From Takakia lepidozioides (lineage: Eukaryota > Streptophyta > Takakiopsida > Takakiales > Takakiaceae): 64,000 bases of DNA. The notes beneath the pieces were generated by a model, which was not told the origin of the DNA, ran no database searches, and was given only the letters and a program-made list of their open reading frames with translations. Each line of letters begins with the position of its first letter. Positions within the stretch are counted from its first letter, which is position 1. Below are positions 1-12,460 of the stretch, piece by piece. The stretch lies in assembly GCA_030704615.1 (NCBI GenBank), contig CM060731.1, forward strand, positions 7,194,001 through 7,258,000. The letters are read 5' to 3'. Position numbers and translations under genes: made by a program.

Positions 1-1190
1 AGTATATCTCGACGCCTCTCACCAATACTCGTCTTATGTGACATGAAATCACTGTTCCCGTTAATGATAGACAATATGTTCCCCTAAGCCTGAACAGTAT
101 TTGGGCGGGGCCGCTTCATTCCACAATTTCCATGCAGAGAAGAGATAACCCCTTCTTTGTTCAGTCTTTTATACTCCATATAAATTAACATGCCAATTCC
201 ATGAATTGTCCACCACGCCTCCTCGCAAATATCCACTCTTTCAATAGTAATGTATGCTCGACGAGTTGACCCCTCGAGTTTGTATAGGCTCCGTGGAATG
301 TCAAATCCCAGCTCTCGTCTATTGTCGAAGGTGGATCCCCAAAATGTAGTGCGAAGAGCAAGCGTCTTCTTCCAATCAAAAAATTGACAGCACCGAAGTT
401 GACAACATGGTTTGCTACTGACATTTCTCACAGATTTTTTCGAGAGTAATCTTTTTGATTTCCTAGACTCATCCAAAGCAATACCTCTTTTGGATCTACG
501 AAAATGTCTGTAAGGAGCCTACCTTATACCACACTCACCATCCTCCGGTTCACTAGCCATCTCGGAGCTGTAGAAAATTTTGTAGATCTTCCGAAAGCAA
601 CCTTCCATTTTGCAAGAATTTTGTTCTAATGAAAGGCCACTTGACAATGGACATGAGAGATCCACATCCTCCTACTAGCACCCTGGTAATGAGAACACCG
701 ACATGGTCCTCCCCGAATTTGTCACAAAGTACCACCTCATCCGGAATACATGCGTGTATTCTTCCTTCGTAGATGTCATCGTCTTATTCCGTTAAGATGA
801 TACACATACGATTTCTCCAATTACTCCTTCCAAGAGGGCTCTGAGGATTTTCTCCATCCACGGATTCTTCTGATCCATCTCCATCTTCGGACGAGAAATG
901 ACATTTTGGAAGTCCAAAGAGATATCACACAAATCCTATATGACAGGTGTCCCAAGAGCCTCAGTTAGTTTGTCTACATCCATATGAAGATATGACAATT
1001 GCATCGTCCCATAGCCATTCTCAAATGTAGTGATTATCACACTAATTGTTGATGAGGTCAATGAACGTCTATGACACTGATCTTCACCAGTCACATTCAG
1101 GTAGTTGCCAGTTGCAACTGTAACCCTCGACGTTTTGTGACAGAAGAAGATTTTGAGACCAGATGATAAGGAATCCATTTCGAGAAAGGA
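1..1190 (-). pseudogene. DDE-type transposon protein, N-terminal half (copy 1, runs off the left edge)
   Basis: This minus-strand stretch is a decayed copy of the protein at 26353-28812 on the plus strand. The N-terminal segment begins near 1178 (MDSLSSGLKIFFCHKTSR). After stop and frame breaks it continues to a Cys-rich segment (KPCCQLRCCQFFDWKKTLAL, about 355-410) and a part containing AWWTIHGIG (about 200). The clustered CC..CC residues followed by a Cys/His-containing segment resemble a zinc-binding N-terminus of an uncharacterised DDE transposase family found in animals and early plants; that assignment comes from recalled family resemblance. The C-terminal half would lie beyond position 1. 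Frames are broken at about 480-550 and 780-930, so it is not functional as it stands. Confidence 0.6.
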
Positions 1191-1720
1191 CAGAACGTCG
1201 AAATGAATGTCGACGTTCCTTAGTCTCTACAAATAGAGATAAATAGGAAAAGTAGAAGGACTGTAGCTGAATATCCTAATTAGGAGATAGAGAGAAAGAA
1301 GATTCCGACGGATGAAGAGATATTAAAAGAATTAAAGTATATAATGTGGATGTGTCGATGAGGACCAAGAAAAATAAGATTTGATATAAAGAATAAAACG
1401 TCGACATGAATGTTGACGTTCTCTAGTCTTGACGGATAGAGATAGATAGAAAAAAATAACGGCTGTAACTGGATATCATAATAAAGAGACATAGAATAAA
1501 TCAGATGAATATATTAATGAAGACCTAGAAAAAAAACCAAGTGAGGAAAAAGACATGCTCTCATATTCAGATGCACTAGGAGGTACTCTCAGGTATTTGA
1601 TGTGATGTGAGACATAATGAAGGTCAAGTGATGAAACTTTAGTTTGTATTTAAAAAATTGAAGTAGCAGCAATCCGCCAGACGTTGACACTAATGTCGAC
1701 GTTACTATAGATGAATAAAA
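1180..1720 (-). repeat. 5' region of the DDE element copy 1 with CG-rich palindromes
   Basis: The sequence matches, inverted, the 25920-26350 segment almost base for base. It holds three imperfect palindromes of the type ACGTCGACATTCATGTCGAC, near 1190-1222, 1396-1425 and 1680-1705. They lie upstream of the transposase start on the element strand, so they may be transposase or promoter binding sites. No coding sense is seen. Confidence 0.6.
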
Positions 1721-3240
1721 AATGGATGAATAATCATCTAGTTGGATGAGGCATGGATGATAGTTAAATAAAGATGACTGTAAAAAGGTAGGGAGACTAA
1801 GGTATGTAACGGTGGAAAAAATATAAAAATGAAGCAAACCTTGAAATCTCTAAAACCTAAAACAAACACTCATGTGTTTGAACATAATGTGACGATGAAC
1901 TTGTGTCTACACAACAGATGCTTTGGTAAACCCTAAAGCTTAAGGCAAATATTCATAAGAATATTGGCTGATGCAAGGTACAAAAGAGGATGCAAATGTA
2001 CACGAAACATGACAGACTGAGGAGAGAAAGAAAAGACGAAGGAGTGCAGAATTACAGATTATATATGTACCTCTGCCCCCAAGCGTGTGGTGTACGTGGT
2101 ACACTCACATAGGTGCGTAAATGAGCACAATGATGAAGTCTTCCCGCCGTGGATATGGACTCCTAGCAGATCTGGCGGTGGTTAGGGCGCTGTTAATGCG
2201 CCAATGCAAATGATTGAGATTGCACAAGAGGAGGTCACTTCCAAATACTACCACTTGACGTGCAAAAAAATATAGGGTGCCGAAAATTCTGAGAAAATAA
2301 AATTTAGAATACATTTAGAAATACTATAGGGTATCAATATATTGGCGGCACCACAATTAAATTAAAATAGGGTCCAAAATAAAGACGTATTCCAAAAAAT
2401 ATTAAAACTAATATAGGGTGGAGAGAAATTAAAGGGACACGTGTCGTTCAGTGACAAAAAATTCGGGACATGCAGCGGAGAGGGCGTAGACGCATGTGCA
2501 CAACAACCCTAAGCTTCCCTCTCTCATGTCAGCTGCAATTCGTGGCAGCATTGTGCTACACAAGCAGAGAGAAATGGTGGTGCGCTCAGTAGTACAAGCA
2601 TTGTGGCCCACAACTTTTGAAGCTTGCAGGGCGTGACAATGAAGAAGCGTAGATTGAGAGTGGAATGATGGCAACCCCATAATGTTAAAAAAAAATAAAA
2701 ATTCAGGTTAATATAGGGTGCCCAATATTTGTTACCTGCTATAAAATATAAATAATATAGCTTGCAAGAAAATATGCCATATTATAACATTATGTAATAA
2801 TAGGGTGGCCAAAAATTCAGAAAATAAAATCAATACCCCCATAAAAAATGCCTGTTTGCCTGGGAAACTAGATAGGGAGTGACCTCCCCGAGAGAATGCA
2901 CCACAGGATCAAGTGCTCCAACCGTAGATTAGCACTGTCACAAATCTGACGGACGTAGACAGCCCGCGACGCGTCGAACGATCTTGACGATCCAACGGAT
3001 GACGTGCGGTGCATCGTGCAGTTAAGCCGCACACCGTCCGTTCCATCGTCAAGATCTCTGCTGCTGGATTATCGCGATCCAACGACGGTGATGTTTGACC
3101 TAACCCCCAGGCGCCGCCATAAACCCTACATTTATTTTGTGAGAGAGCGTCATTTGACCTAACTCTCAACCACAGAGGGTTAGGTCAAACACGTTTATTT
3201 TTGTTTTTGGGCTTTTGTTTTTGGGTCGGGCGAAAGTTGA
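1720..3240. repeat. Non-coding repeat-rich DNA within or next to DDE element copy 1
   Basis: No gene is seen. The motif ATAGGGTG recurs, for example near 2272, 2416, 2713 and 2800, and a longer piece (tagggtg-ccaaaaattc-agaaaataaaat) occurs twice about 530 bp apart. Positions 3125-3235 are an inverted match to 25797-25910 (cgcccgacccaaaaacaaaa and the following roughly 90 bases). The intervening 1.5 kb is absent from copy 2, so one copy has an insertion or the other a deletion. Confidence 0.45.
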
Positions 3241-5200
3241 GAGAATACAACGAGAGATGAAGGAAAGAGAATGAGGCGTTCGTCGATGGAGAGTGTGGGG
3301 AAGCAGCGTTCATCGCGAGCAAGGGGGGTGGGGCTTGCAAATCGGCTAAGTCCCCAGCCCCCTCACCGCAACTTACGGAGCTCATCCCCTCACATCCTCC
3401 AGCTCATCCACTAGATTTGGGATTTGAGGACACAATTCAATAGCAGATTTGTCAGATTTTGGGTGGGGCGGTGAAACGTCCCATTTAAAGGTCCTCACCC
3501 ATGGATAATTTCGCAAGGCGAAACTCTGACCCCTGAAACTGCTTTACATTTTGAGATATACTTTCTCAAGGGAAAATTGAAAAAGTATAGGGTTTATGCT
3601 TCATATACAGAGAGAGATTTCCATTGAATATGCCATAGAATATATCGAAACATATATCCTAAACCCTATTCTCTCTCATGATACTGAACGCAAAACATGT
3701 ATATTATGCTAAGGCTATCCAAATATTGGGCATTAACAACCTAATTTTGGATGTGGGATTGTTGAGTGTTAGGATTTATGTATAGAAAGTTTGAATTCAA
3801 GCTATATCACTAAGGGTTTCTCAATGTGAAACCCACCGCTACTTTGGTTTATGGCCAAGTCACCAAATGTTTCTCAATGCGAAACCCGCCGCATCCACTA
3901 CTATAGATTTAGGGTTGCTGGCTATAATACTAAGGTTTCGCCTCGCGAAACCCTAGTTGAATTAGGGTTTATATATATAGTGTCATTTATTTTTCGTTGA
4001 AGGTGAACCACAAAAAATAGTTTAATATTAAAATGTTTTTTTTAATTATTTCATATGTTCTAGTTTGCAAGTGACTATTTGGAGTGTATTCAATGTTTAT
4101 AAATGTGTAGATAGGCCATGTAGTTTATCGAATTGGTGCAGTTGTACCTTATAAATGCACCAGTCCTATGCTCTATACCCGCTTATAGGTTGTTTTTCGT
4201 TTTGAAAACATATCAATATGTGAAGCGAGATGTTTGTTTTGTGTTTTTTGTTTGTAGATTTGAGATGTCCCCAACCACGAGGCCCTAGCCCTGGTGCTTG
4301 GTACCATTGGAAAGCCCTCGACGAGGAGGGTGCACGGGCTTGGTCTCATGATTTTTGGTCTCATGAAGGGAGCGAAATATAATGGAATTGATTCATATAA
4401 TGGAAGTGAAATGAACTATATGAAGGGAGTTGAGTATAATAGTACAACTAGGGTAGCTTGTGCCGTTGGCCCAAGTGTCCAATGTCATCCAAGTCCAAGT
4501 GCAATCCCTTATGTATCCGGCTGAGACCCTCCCGTTTGGGAGACCTAGGGCTAGGGTAGCATGTGCCATTGGCCAAAGTGTCCAATGTCATCAAGTCCAA
4601 GTGCATCAATATATGAAGCAAACCATATCTATAGTGTCTTCCTTATGCATCCCTATTGGCGAGTCCCACTATCTTTGTTTTGCTGACCTTCAAAATTTCC
4701 ACGCATACATGTTGAGTATTTATTTGTCTGTCGTCTGTCGTCCGCAATATTATCTTTGTGTGTGCATTGTGTCCACTCGGAAACCTGCAATACAATGTCA
4801 ACCGAATTTCTCACAAACTGTAAATCAATGGGTATTCTCACTTGGATTGGTGGATTCTTTCGATGGTTCTTCTCTATCCATTGTATTTATGGATCTTCAA
4901 AGTCTCCAGCCCTTCCCTCACATCGTCATTTTGAAGCGCTTAAGTCAATTTGCAGGAATCGATGAAGAAAACATGTCTTGGGGAAGACGCTTCACTTCAG
5001 TCGCTGAGGATGAGCGCATGAGCCAGAAAAGAAGGAAAAGAGGGTTGAGGAGTGGGGTCAGCTGGGTGGGGCGTAGTATTGGCTTATTCGGTTCTTTTTT
5101 GAACTCATAACTTACCACTGTAACCCACTATTTCTACTCTGTCTTGAGGTATTGGTGATGTAAATTGCCATCGCGCCTAGCATAACTTAGAGTTACCATT
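3240..5200. other. Intergenic DNA, no gene recognised
   Basis: Short open frames are present but none has a recognisable domain or supported splice structure. The short motif gcgaaaccc recurs at about 3860-3960. Two imperfect copies of a segment containing gtagc(t/a)tgtgcc-ttggc-aagtgtccaatgtcat lie at about 4452-4490 and 4555-4592, a local duplication of roughly 100 bp. Confidence 0.5.
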
Positions 5201-6610
5201 GATGCCAGCATGGACGCCACGTCGGACTTAGTGTTATCTGCCACGTCAGTGTTACGTGGCACGTCAGGTCTGAACAGGAAGGAAACAACAGTGTGGCCTC
5301 ACTACCACCAACAGTGAACAGTGAGACCAGACCCTTAGGGTTAAGACTATCAACATCAGTGTTTGTTTTTTCAAATTTTGAAAAGAACAGGACTGGCTAC
5401 TGAGTTTTGCAGGAAATAGCCATATTTTCTGCTCATCCACTGAAATTTGGACAGAATCCTCCTCCTCTGTACTTTCATCCATATTAGGCGAATTCATCCA
5501 AGATTTATATTTTTTTGAGAATTTTGGCGATTTCATCCATGAGAAAACAGGGAATTTACGAAATATTCGATTTTGATTTTTGAGGTCGTAAAAGTGCGAA
5601 ATTTCGCCAGAAATAAAAACACTGATAACACATCTAAAGGGGTTCTTCCCAATTCCCCAAAAGATAACAGTAAGAGTGCAGCCCCTGCTTTGGCTTTTCA
5701 AGGCCGGATATGATTTGAGGACAAACCCAACTTTCCGCTTGGACAACCGTACGATGAGTCAGGACCGATCTCCACTAGATCGACAAGTGGGCCAGTTCCT
5801 GACACAGACGTGTCGTGAAGTCATCCATCAACGCTGTGATCCAACGGTTCGTGAGGTGCCACGGCAGGATCGAGCCCTTCCAGGAGCGGAGTGGGAGGCA
5901 CCTGGCCCTGTGTGGCCGCCTGCTTTCATGGCGTTTCGGTCCTGCGAAGGGCAGCCACGCCTCAACTGAAGGTAGTGGCCGCGGTCTGTCTCAGCTTCGA
6001 GTTGGGTTTGTTCCAAATCGGCTTTTTGGATTTGGTTTGCTCTTGATCTCTTCAGTCTTTAGGTGTAGAGGTAGGGAGGGGAGTGGGGCCTTATCATCTA
6101 TCGACAAGGGCGTACACAGACGTATTCTTTCTTGGGGGAAGAAATGGTGCAGAGAGATTGTCTTCTTTGAGCTGAGGCTTTCTAGCTCAATTTGATTGAG
6201 ATTGGAATTGAGATTGCGCTCTCGGGCATGGAAGGATTGCGAATATGGAAATGAGGATCCAATTCAGGCTTGTTGTGCTGGGTGGCCGCCTGAGCGAAGC
6301 TGTCATGTTTTATGTGGTATAACACATCAGCTGTTTGAAAGCGAGTCTCTATCTCGAAGTGTAGTTCTGTCTAGGTTACCTCTTAACCCGAGACTCGAGA
6401 AGAGCGGGGGACTACTTCACACATCTTGGATTAAGAGGGGAAGTGCAAACATGCTCCTCGTTCAGCCTGGTGGTCTGTTTTAGTCTCCGATTGCGTAACC
6501 TTCTTTACAAGTTCACGCCTTCTGAGGACTGAAGTTAGTGTGAGGACGAATCAGGAAGTTAGGCAAACAGATCGATAGAGTAGTAGTAGTAACCCAAGAG
6601 AGAGAAGGGG
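5200..6610. other. Upstream region of the lipase gene, with TGACGTGG-like motifs
   Basis: No coding region is supported. Around 5212-5265 there are clustered CCACGTC/TGACGTGG-type motifs (ccacgtcgg, gccacgtca, acgtggcacgtcagg) like those in the ends of the Mutator-like element at 45.7 kb. They could be plant bZIP sites or a degraded transposon end. The remaining sequence up to 6610 probably contains the promoter and 5' leader of the lipase gene. No TATA box could be fixed with confidence. Confidence 0.35.
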
Positions 6611-8792
6611 ATGGCTAGCTTGGGCAAAATTATTAGAGATGACCGGCACCCAACATGGCTGGTCGACTCTATCATTCTATCAGCTGTAGTCTACAGCAAC
6701 AGTCCCGAAGATGAATTGAAAGCCATGAAGGAGGATTATGGGCTACCCGTCACAGCAAAATACGAATTCGTACCCGAAGAGGAGCTCAGAACCAGTGGAT
6801 TTGGAAATTGCAAACAAAGTCTGTTGGTTGTTCGAAGCTTGACAGGTGGGCATTATGTTGTGGCATGCCGGGGAACGACCGACATCAGTGATGCATTGGC
6901 AGATTTGAACTTCATGCACAGGAGTTTGAGTTTGGGCCCTGGAGCCGCTCACGCCGGATTCTTGGACCGCGCAAAGACAATCCCATTAGAGTATTTTCGG
7001 CGGCTGCTGGTGCGGGGGGAGCGTGTGGTGCTGACAGGGCATTCACTTGGAGGAGCTGTTGCATCACTCCTGACTCTGAGGTACAGTGTTTTTCAGGATT
7101 TCAAAGATATGAGTGAACTGAAGTGTGGTTTGACAATTTGAGCACTTGATCTAGTCTTGACCAACCGTCTCATGCTTGCAGATTGCTGGAGGCGACTGGG
7201 ACATGGTGCCACGCTCAAGTCCAGTGCTACACGTTTGGCTGTCCTTTCTTTGCAGATTACCGACTTGCCAGGTATTTGCTCTCGTTGTCCCAGTATAGTA
7301 GTAGCTCTCCGTGGTGACTTCAATAATGGTTCTCTTTTGAGAGAGATTAGGTTAGATTCCACTGAATCCTTGACATGTGGTGAGCTGATGTTGTGAATCT
7401 GTGTTCTTGGAGATGCTTAGCCTAGACTCTGCATCCAGTTTGTGCAATGGTGTTTCCCCTATCTTCGAATATACTGCCTTCCTATCCACATCTTTTATTC
7501 CCTGACTTAATACTCGGAACGATTCACATGTAACAGTTATATCAATTTTCGATACAAACACCACTTTGTTCACATCGTCTCGAGGAATGACATTGTTCCC
7601 AAGGTGATGCCACTGGCGTACACGATCTACACCATGTGGGCTGGTCTTCAGGCAGGACCCCTCAGTGATGTCATTCGGTTGACACGCGTTGGCATGCTCG
7701 TTCTTCAAGTTCTCAAAGTGAAACCCAAAAACCTACCACTGGCTGTAACTGGCACGCAAGTGCTCACATTTGTGCCTTCTCTGTTGCGGTTCCTTCTGCA
7801 CCGTGCACTCGCCCTAGCTCTTTCCCATCAATCAGGCTATGGGTATGCATTTGCTGGCCACATGGTGTTGCTAGACACTGAGACAAACTTCTTGGAATAC
7901 GCCGACCAGGAGCATTGGAAGGTGGAGAACCACCTCAGCTTCCACCTGAATTGCACCTCATTGGATGTTGTAAAGGAACACTCGCTTTTGAGCTATATTG
8001 ACCATGTGTTTGCCGTTGAATCAAACAATCAATCCAATGAGATTGAGGTCTCTGCTACAACTTCGTTGACGGAGACTGGATCAGATGGGCTCCCAAGTAC
8101 ACCGAAGGTTGAGGTGTGCACTGCAACGCTCAGTATGAAGTGGTTCAACAAGGTGCATAGGCCTGCTAAGGAGGTATGTACTCCGCCAAATTGTTCTAGG
8201 TTTAGGGCTGAGGTAGCAGGTTTCTGGTCAGTACTAACTGGAACAACCTTTTTTCTCACTACTACTCTCTCACCAATCTGGTTTCTTGAAACTGTGTAAT
8301 TGGAAATGTTACATCTGCAGCCAAATTTGGGACAGCAGCAGCAGTACTGAAAGAATTATGCCCTTTTCCTATGATGATATCTCAATACCAATATTTGCTT
8401 TCCTGTAACCGGGTGGATAGTTGTTGGCTGTGTGATCACTATGCTACTGTGATATACACTGTTGATAACTCGGTAATGTTTGCCTGCAGGTGTGCATTAT
8501 GCACATGGACGCTATTCACAATATAACTAACCGTAAGCCGAAGAAGAAGAAGGGCAAGCCAGCTGTGAGCGCTCTCCGCAGCCGGGTTGCTTGTCTCATT
8601 TTTGCACGACGGATGCAACAGGCCCACCCCAGAAGCTATAAAACAATCAAAGACAGAGAAGAAGGGGTTGTCCATTTTCTGGTAGTAAATTGTCGAAAGG
8701 TGTCTAAGTTTGTGAATCGGTTTGAGGGATTATTTATATGTTCTACTATTATTTGCATGGGTATCAAGATAAAAAGATTTTTCTTCCGGTGA
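6611..8792 (+). CDS. Class 3 lipase (alpha/beta hydrolase)
   Basis: Four exons with GT-AG junctions join in frame: 6611-7080, 7182-7271, 7537-8173 and 8490-8792, giving 499 residues. The protein is a Lipase_3-family alpha/beta hydrolase expected to cleave acyl esters such as triacylglycerol or galactolipid. The nucleophile elbow GHSLGG lies at residues 143-148 (Ser145). Asp205 in SRNDIVP and His295 in AGHMVLLD complete a Ser-Asp-His triad at the usual family spacing. The segment before the triad (HYVVACRGT, about 81-89) is the typical oxyanion-side strand, and CYTFGCP (about 172-178) follows the elbow. No signal peptide is evident, so a cytosolic or membrane-associated enzyme is likely. A Lys-rich stretch (RKPKKKKGK) lies in the last exon. 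ATG 6611 is chosen because the domain begins shortly after it. The exact substrate cannot be told from sequence. Confidence 0.88.
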
Positions 8793-9937
8793 CAAGCATT
8801 ACGATGGCACCTTGGCAATTAGAGGATGGATAACCCCTTCGATTCATAGAAGAAACTCAGAAAGGGCAGAGGAAAATTCCTCTAAATGTAGGATTATGGG
8901 GCACCTGTGAGATGGACGACAGTATTGAAGTTAGCTCGTTACACTCTCTTCAGTTGTATATAGTTGCAAGCAGTTGACCCCAAGTTGAAATCCAGCTGAC
9001 TGGTTTTCATTGCATTCTAGCAGTGGGTACTAAGGTGAGTTCAACTTGTCAAGAGATGGACTCTATTCTGTACACATCTGCCACTGTCACACGGTTGCAC
9101 CCATGTGGACTTGTCCCCAAGCACTAGAGACTTTGTAATAGGACTCTACTGTGCCTGGGTCCTTCCAACCAGATGCAGAGACTGTGTCAAAACATTTTGT
9201 GGAGAAATACAGTAGCAAATTGTTGTCTACTTGATTGTCAAGGATACTATTGTTTGCCTGAAGCATGTGTTGTTTGCTAGCCAGCATAGAAATGGTAATA
9301 TGATAGTTGAATTTGCAAATCTGCTGATGTGAGATTCATACATCTGCAACTCTGCAATTAGGGTGGAAATTATCATGCGCCAGCAGATGATCATGGAGGT
9401 CTAAAAGGAAATCTCACACACCAGAAAATCCACCAGCAGGATTGAGAGTCATCAATTTGGAAGTCTCTCCAGATTGTGACAATGTCACTCCAACAAGAAT
9501 GAATTTTTAATATGCTGTACTTGATCATCTTTTGTAAGCCACTTTTCTGGTTCAAAACTTTCAACCTGTTGTTATTTGAATGGTGATAATCATCGTGACC
9601 AGCAGAAATAGTGACTGCTGCATTCAACAATGTGCATCAGTGCTCTCAAGTGCACGCTCTTTGTTTTCGGAAGTGCAATCTATGACCTTCCATGTAGAGC
9701 AATGTGCTTTCGTTCACACATACTACTTTATTCACCAGTAATCCCTACAAGAACAAATCCCATCCTGAAATTGGTGCAAACGGATGGAATCCCGCACAAC
9801 AACTGCTCGCCCTCTTAATCTTTGAGATGAACTAGGTGGCAGTGGGGTAGTCCCCACAAACCCAAAGGTTCTTGATGATATGCACAGGCCTTCCAGGGGG
9901 TGCGCTGATGAGCTCAAAAGCAATGGCCAGCCTTTCA
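8793..9937. other. Intergenic, no gene recognised
   Basis: This is the probable 3' flank of the lipase gene followed by DNA without a supported coding region. Short open frames on both strands lack recognisable motifs. Confidence 0.5.
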
Positions 9938-12009
9938 CTATGTAGGCAAAGAGAGTTCCTTTTGTTCCTCCTCCACATCCTTCAATACAAACCGCAACTC
10001 AGGCACATACCCTGCTTCCAACATCTGTCCAGAAAATCTGTGCAGCTCAGCCTGTATTTCATCAATGTTGTTGACCTCAATACAGCTGTGCCCTTGCTCC
10101 TTTCTGACACCGCTATCCTCCATCATTGTCCTCACCTTTGCTTTCGCACCCCACCTGCCAGCTACAGCATAGATGTTGGATAGCAGAAAATAAGCGGCAG
10201 GGTGTTCTGGATCCCTCTTAATATTTTTTGTGTTGCACGTTCTGCTACCTCCACATTGCCATGAATTCTGCAGGCACTGAGCAATTCCCTCCAGATCCCA
10301 GCATGCTTCAATTGGCATTTTGTCAATGAGGTCCTCTGCCTCCTCTATTGCCCTGCACGGCCAAGAAGGTCCATGATCTCTGCTGCATGCAGAGAGAAGA
10401 GATGTGAAGATGAATCAATCTGGCTTCAAGCCTCCCTGTTGCATTTGTTCAAAGGGTTGGAGGACTTCCTTACCAACCCTTGCTGAGCAATCGCACTATT
10501 ATTGCACTCCACCAGACCACATCTTGCCGAGTCATGGTGTCAAACACTTGACATGCATCCCTCCCACATTTGGCATACATCTCAACAAGGGCCGTCTGCA
10601 GAATGATGTCTGCTGCAATTCCAGCTTATGATGTCAACATGGACCTCTTTACCCTTTCCCAGGGCTCCTAGACTGGCACATGCCTTGAGAATGCAAATGA
10701 ATGTGTCGATGCTGGGTGTCAAGCCTTGTTGTACCATTTGCTCATAAATCTTGAACGCCTCCCTATCCCATCCATGCTGGGCATAGGCTGTGATCATAGT
10801 ATTCCATGAGACCACATCTTGTTTCCCATATTATCAAACACTACACGTGCATCCTTCATGCTTCCACACTTGGCATACATGTCGATATGGGTATTCTCCA
10901 AATTTACATATGATGCGATTCCAGCTTTGATGATTTCAGCAAGGACCTCTTTGCCCTTCTCCTGGGTTCTCAGGCTGGCACACACATTGAGAATGCAAAT
11001 GAATGTGATACTATTGGGCGTCACCCCTCTTGGTGCATTTGCTCATACATCTCCAAGGCCTCCCAACTACACCCATGCTGAGCATAGCCTGCAATCATCG
11101 CACTCCATGAAACCACATCTCGTCTAGCCATATTTTCAAGTACTTTATGTGCATCCTTCATACTCCCACACTTCGCATACATGTCTACAAGTGTATTCTC
11201 CAAATTAATATACGATACAACTCCAGCTTTGACAATATCAGCATGGACCTCTTTGTCCTTTTCAAGGATTCCTAGGCTGGCACATGCGTTGAGAACACAA
11301 ATAAACGTGACCCTGTTAGGCATCACTGCCTCCTGTTGCATTTGCTCATACTAGGCTGGCGCACGCATTGAGAACACAAGTGTACGTGACCCTATCCGAT
11401 TTTACTCCTTCCTGCTGCATTTCCTCATAGATCTGAAAAGCCCGCTTACTTCACCCATGCTGACCATATCCTGCAATCGTAGCGTTCCACGAGACCACAT
11501 CCTGTTGAGCCATATTGTCAAACACTTGACGGGCATTCTCTATGCTCCCACATTTGCCATACAGGTCAACAAGGGTATTCTGCAGAATGATGTCTCGCAC
11601 AATTCCACTTTTACTGATACCTGCATGCACTCTTTTGCTCTTTTCCAGGGCTCCTAGGCTGGCACAGAAATTGCATCGACCAGGCTTCCACACTTGGCAT
11701 ACATGTTGACAAGGGTGTTGAATAGAAAGATGCTTGGCTTGAATCCACTTCAAATGATGTGGGCATGTACCTGCTTCCCTCTGCTATGTCTTTGAGCATT
11801 ATACAGAGGCAGACATAAGTATTGGAGTCTGCCTTTATACCTTGGTTCAAAATGTGCAGCACTTGTTTTGGTCGTCCTGTCTTACAGAGTCTCTTCACAT
11901 AACCCACAAATCCCAGAAGCGTCTTTGGTGATTCCCTCTCTTGGGCCTCTTTCAAAAGCTCTGTTGATAATGTGTGTGCCACATCTGCTGCCAGTTTGGT
12001 GTCCAACAA
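9938..12009 (-). pseudogene. PPR protein (PLS/E-type) pseudogene
   Basis: Several minus-strand frames line up as one broken pentatricopeptide-repeat gene. An N-terminal part is at 12009-11611 (GIKADSNTYVCL). PPR repeats follow at 11753-11451, 11341-11021, 11024-10794 and 10815-10582, with hallmarks such as NTLVDMYAKCGSM, DVVSWSAMIAGYAQHG and RVTFICVLNACASLG. E and E+-like motifs lie at 10318-9938 (HPAAYFLLSNIYAVAGRW, VRTMMEDSGVRKE, SCIEVNN). Intact relatives are imported into chloroplasts or mitochondria and specify C-to-U RNA editing sites. Frame changes near 11750, 11400, 11020, 10800 and 10580-10320, together with the loss of a DYW end, make this copy non-functional. Low repeat-to-repeat divergence suggests a fairly recent duplicate that then decayed. 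Confidence 0.85.
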
Positions 12010-12334
12010 CCAATTGTGCCTGATTCACCCCTGCCATCCTGCGTGACTCAATATTCTTAGTTCTACACCTTTAATCTCAAATTCACATAAGATATCTTAG
12101 ATACTTAAGATCCTTCCATAATGACAGGCTCCTTAATACATGTTAACTGGGTCACTAAACGACTCCAGTCATCTACTTGGAGAATAATGTACCAATTCTA
12201 ACTTTTTGAGTTGGAACCCTCCAGTCCGTCAAAAAAATACCCGTTGGAATCTCGGCCTAGAGCTCCATGGTGTACATTGACACTATAACCATAATCAGTG
12301 TGCTCGCGATCTTGTAGCATGGGAGCTAGCTCTG

Positions 12335-12460
12335 CTTTCACCCAAGGAGGGTTTGACCAACTCTCAATCCAAAGGATCTCAGTTGTGCACTTATGACGTA
12401 AGTCTGGTAATCTTCGGCTATTCTGCGAATTTCAGCAGGGCTGCTCCATTTTCCCTTGCC
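12335..12460 (-). mobile_element. tRNA-derived SINE-like repeat, family A, copy 1
   Basis: This stretch resembles 21715-21870 and 23165-23330. On the minus strand it carries a pol III B-box-like motif (the + strand reads ggagggtttgaccaac), preceded by the conserved stretch seen as cttatgacgtaagtctgg on the + strand. This copy is the most diverged of the three. Confidence 0.45.

Noticed and set aside
5264-5746. Minus-strand open frame of 160 codons
   Set aside because: No domain, no splice context and biased composition; it overlaps the upstream region of the lipase gene.
7352-7708. Minus-strand open frame inside the lipase gene
   Set aside because: It is antisense to lipase intron 2 and exon 3, which form a clear in-phase lipase model.
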